Of a stretch of 64,000 bases of DNA, positions 62,376-64,000 are shown piece after piece. The position numbers and the translations under genes were made by a program. Origin of the DNA: Anaerolineales bacterium (lineage in GTDB: Bacteria > Chloroflexota > Anaerolineae > Anaerolineales > UBA11858); the NCBI GenBank assembly GCA_028278545.1, contig JANQED010000128.1, positions 1 through 64,000 of the forward strand, in the 5' to 3' direction. The notes beneath the pieces were generated by a model, which was given only the letters and a program-made list of their open reading frames with translations, was not told the origin of the DNA and did no database searches. Each line of letters starts with the position of its first letter. Positions within the stretch are counted from its first letter, which is position 1.

Positions 62376-63509
62376 GTGGGGCAGGCTGAATTGGGCACAC
62401 ATAATTCCATAATCATCCCCCTGATCAACCCCAACGAACCCGAGGCCTTGCTGGCCGACTTGCATGTTGAAGATGGTCAGCGGGTTGCCGCGAACGAGTT
62501 GATCTGTACGCTGGAAACGACCAAATCTACGGCTGAGGTGTTGGCCGAGGGCGAGGGCTTTATCGTTGGGCTGCGTTTCAATGTCGGTGATACGGTGCGG
62601 GCCGGGGACATTCTGTGTTATCTGGCTGACTCGCCTGATGAGTTGCCCCAAGAAGCAGAATCAACAGCGTTGGATGCCGGCAACCAGGTTGAAGGTGAGA
62701 CCGAGGCTCCCCCTGAAGGGCTGCGCATCACCCAACCAGCGCTGAATCTGGCCCGGGAGCTAGGCGTCCCATTGGATGCATTTCCGATAGGCCCCCTCGT
62801 TACTGAGCAGATGGTCAGCGCGCGGGCGCGGGATCAGGAGGTCGCCTTCCAAGTCCCCAAGGGCGAGTTCGATCCCATGGCGATCATCATCTATGGCGGC
62901 GGTGGACATGGCAAGGCGCTGCTGGACTTATTAAGGGCCTTGGGCACTTACCGCATCGTGGGATTCGTGGACGATGGTCTTGCGGCTGGCGAGCAGATCA
63001 TGGGGGCACCGGTCTTGGGCACCGGGGAGGTGCTGGGGGATTTGTTCGATCAAGGTGTGCGCTTGGCGGTCAACGCCGTGGGCGGCATTGGCGATGTGGC
63101 TGTGCGGGTGGAGGTCTTCCAACGCCTGGCGGAGAACGGCTTTAGCTGCCCGGCGGTGGCCCATCCAAGGGCCTATATAGAACCAGGCGCAACGTTAGCC
63201 CCGGGAGTGCAAGTATTCCCAAACGCTTATGTGGGCAGCGATGTCCGGGTTGGTTTTGGGAGTATTGTCAATACGGGGTCAATAATCTCGCACGATTGCA
63301 CCTTGGGCAACTATGTCAATATATCCCCTGGAGCCATCCTGGCAGGGGAAGTCGCCGTAGGAGATGGCGCTCTGGTGGGGATGGGGGTGACGGTCAATTT
63401 GCGAGTTGAGATCGGCGCTGGTGCCCGCGTGGGGAATGGCGCAACGGTGATATCTGATGTGCCCGCCAATGGAGTGGTGCGTGCCGGAACGATCTGGCCG
63501 GATAGATAA
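62376..63509 (+). CDS. Lipoyl domain/E1-E3-binding-like/PglD-NeuD-type acyltransferase fusion
   Basis: This 377-residue protein has three parts. Residues about 10-85 form a lipoyl domain with attachment Lys50 in ETTKST. Residues 117-148 resemble the peripheral subunit-binding domain of E2 proteins (TQPALNLARELGVPLDAF, then G-P-L-V-T). Residues 168-377 form a PglD/NeuD-type sugar acyltransferase, with Rossmann-like YGGGGHGKALLDLL and a left-handed beta helix. His306 in SHDC matches the catalytic histidine of PglD, while a second family histidine position appears as Asn315. The start may be GTG 62376 or a TTG at 62391. It lies 100 nt after the E1 fusion. The role proposed is transfer of an acyl group from lipoyl to an amino sugar. 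Confidence 0.85.
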   Translation: MGQAELGTHNSIIIPLINPNEPEALLADLHVEDGQRVAANELICTLETTKSTAEVLAEGEGFIVGLRFNVGDTVRAGDILCYLADSPDELPQEAESTALDAGNQVEGETEAPPEGLRITQPALNLARELGVPLDAFPIGPLVTEQMVSARARDQEVAFQVPKGEFDPMAIIIYGGGGHGKALLDLLRALGTYRIVGFVDDGLAAGEQIMGAPVLGTGEVLGDLFDQGVRLAVNAVGGIGDVAVRVEVFQRLAENGFSCPAVAHPRAYIEPGATLAPGVQVFPNAYVGSDVRVGFGSIVNTGSIISHDCTLGNYVNISPGAILAGEVAVGDGALVGMGVTVNLRVEIGAGARVGNGATVISDVPANGVVRAGTIWPDR

Positions 63510-63547
63510 GGGACCTCGGAAGCCAGGATTTGATCACTTTCTCCTGG

Positions 63548-63575
63548 TTTACGCTTGCCAATTCTTTGGTATAAT
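63548..63575 (+). promoter_or_regulatory. rpsO promoter
   Basis: TTTACG (63548-63553), 16 bp, TATAAT (63570-63575) preceded by TGG gives an extended -10 promoter, about 100 nt before rpsO. The leader can form short stems (GGCCAG with CTGGCT), where S15 autoregulation usually acts. Confidence 0.65.
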
Positions 63576-63677
63576 CTGCCCGCTGACTAGACCGGTCGGT
63601 GGCCAGAGAAAAATGGCTGCTGGCTTGGAGACCTGCTTTTAGTAGCAATAAAATGAATTAAGGAGATAGCAGACGTC

Positions 63678-63950
63678 ATGTCGCTAGAAAAAGAAGCTAA
63701 ACAAAACCTGATTACTGAGTATTCGCGTCACGATAATGACACGGGTTCCCCAGAGGTCCAGGTCGCGATCTTAACGGAGCGCATTCAACAACTTACGGAC
63801 CATCTGCGGACCCACAAACATGATGAATCTTCCCGACGAGGGTTGTTGAAAATGGTTGGGCGTCGGCGGCGACTGCTTAGATATCTTCGCCGTAAGGATT
63901 ACCAGCGCTTTGTTGCCCTATCGACCCAGTTAGGTATTCGTAAAGTCTAG
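63678..63950 (+). CDS. rpsO: 30S ribosomal protein S15
   Basis: The 90-residue primary binding protein of 16S rRNA shows the full S15 signature: [48 protein letters not shown], and the ending with [15 protein letters not shown]. The length is normal. AAGGAG lies somewhat far (12 nt) from ATG 63678. It is followed by a terminator. It often precedes pnp, which is not seen in this window. Confidence 0.98.
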   Translation: MSLEKEAKQNLITEYSRHDNDTGSPEVQVAILTERIQQLTDHLRTHKHDESSRRGLLKMVGRRRRLLRYLRRKDYQRFVALSTQLGIRKV

Positions 63951-63962
63951 TGTGAAATATCG

Positions 63963-63998
63963 AAGTAGGTGGATCCGCAGGTCTCCATCTACTTTTTT
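63963..63998 (+). terminator. rpsO terminator
   Basis: AAGTAGGTGGA pairs with TCCATCTACTT (one G-U) over a 9-nt loop and a T-tract follows, just before the window edge. Confidence 0.9.
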
Positions 63999-64000
63999 GG

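Noticed and set aside
1..64000. CRISPR array, prophage or insertion sequence
   Set aside because: No regularly spaced direct repeats, phage structural genes, transposase or integrase were seen.

Overview
The window reads as a chromosomal segment of a Chloroflexota bacterium, probably class Anaerolineae, with moderate G+C and mostly full-length genes. The reasons are the combination of a complete division and cell-wall (dcw) cluster, a B12-dependent ribonucleotide reductase next to nrdR, lipoprotein sugar-binding proteins with charged repeat linkers, and 7TM-type histidine kinases. The lineage is inferred from gene content and style, not from a marker search.

Left part (1-16 kb): the 5' end of a sugar-binding lipoprotein, a tail-to-tail overlapping two-component pair (an unusual HTH/ATPase-like/receiver protein and a hybrid histidine kinase), then a minus-strand sugar operon. 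In transcription order the operon is a LacI-family regulator, a binding protein, two ABC permeases, a GH42 beta-galactosidase and a GT-B-like glycosyltransferase. The regulator has a consensus promoter followed by a 26-bp operator, so the operon looks self-repressed. Hairpins after the binding protein and before the galactosidase may grade expression along it. Upstream lie an S9 peptidase and a tryptophanase, also on the minus strand. A 113-bp repeat with a palindromic core occurs twice, flanking the sugar operon.

Middle (16-28 kb): an MBL-fold hydrolase, rny, recX and recA (with an intrinsic terminator between recA and recX), a malic enzyme with a phosphotransacetylase-like tail, a low-molecular-weight phosphatase next to a fructosamine-kinase homologue (probable protein deglycation), an acetyltransferase plus polysaccharide deacetylase pair, and ferrochelatase.

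The dcw cluster (28.5-46.4 kb): mraZ, rsmH, an ftsL-like gene, ftsI, murF, mraY, murD, ftsW, murG, a CvpA-like gene, murC, a small ORF, murB, ddl, ftsQ, ftsA and ftsZ. It is tightly packed, begins with a good promoter and four MraZ-type repeats at exactly 10-bp spacing, and ends in a terminator. murE is missing from its usual place. nrdR and class II nrdJ follow with their own promoter and a possible NrdR box.

Right part (50-64 kb): a 7TM histidine kinase, a nitroreductase, an acetyltransferase remnant, an MFS transporter, a deoxynucleoside kinase, a secreted four-repeat protein, a UbiA prenyltransferase, and a glycan group: a DegT aminotransferase, a PglC-like sugar-phosphate transferase, an EamA transporter, a fused 2-oxoacid dehydrogenase E1 alpha-beta, and a protein joining a lipoyl domain and an E3/E1-binding-like domain to a PglD/NeuD-type sugar acyltransferase. 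The last two genes suggest that a 2-oxo acid is decarboxylated and its acyl group passed on a lipoyl arm straight to a nucleotide sugar. This is the most novel-looking system in the window. rpsO ends the segment.
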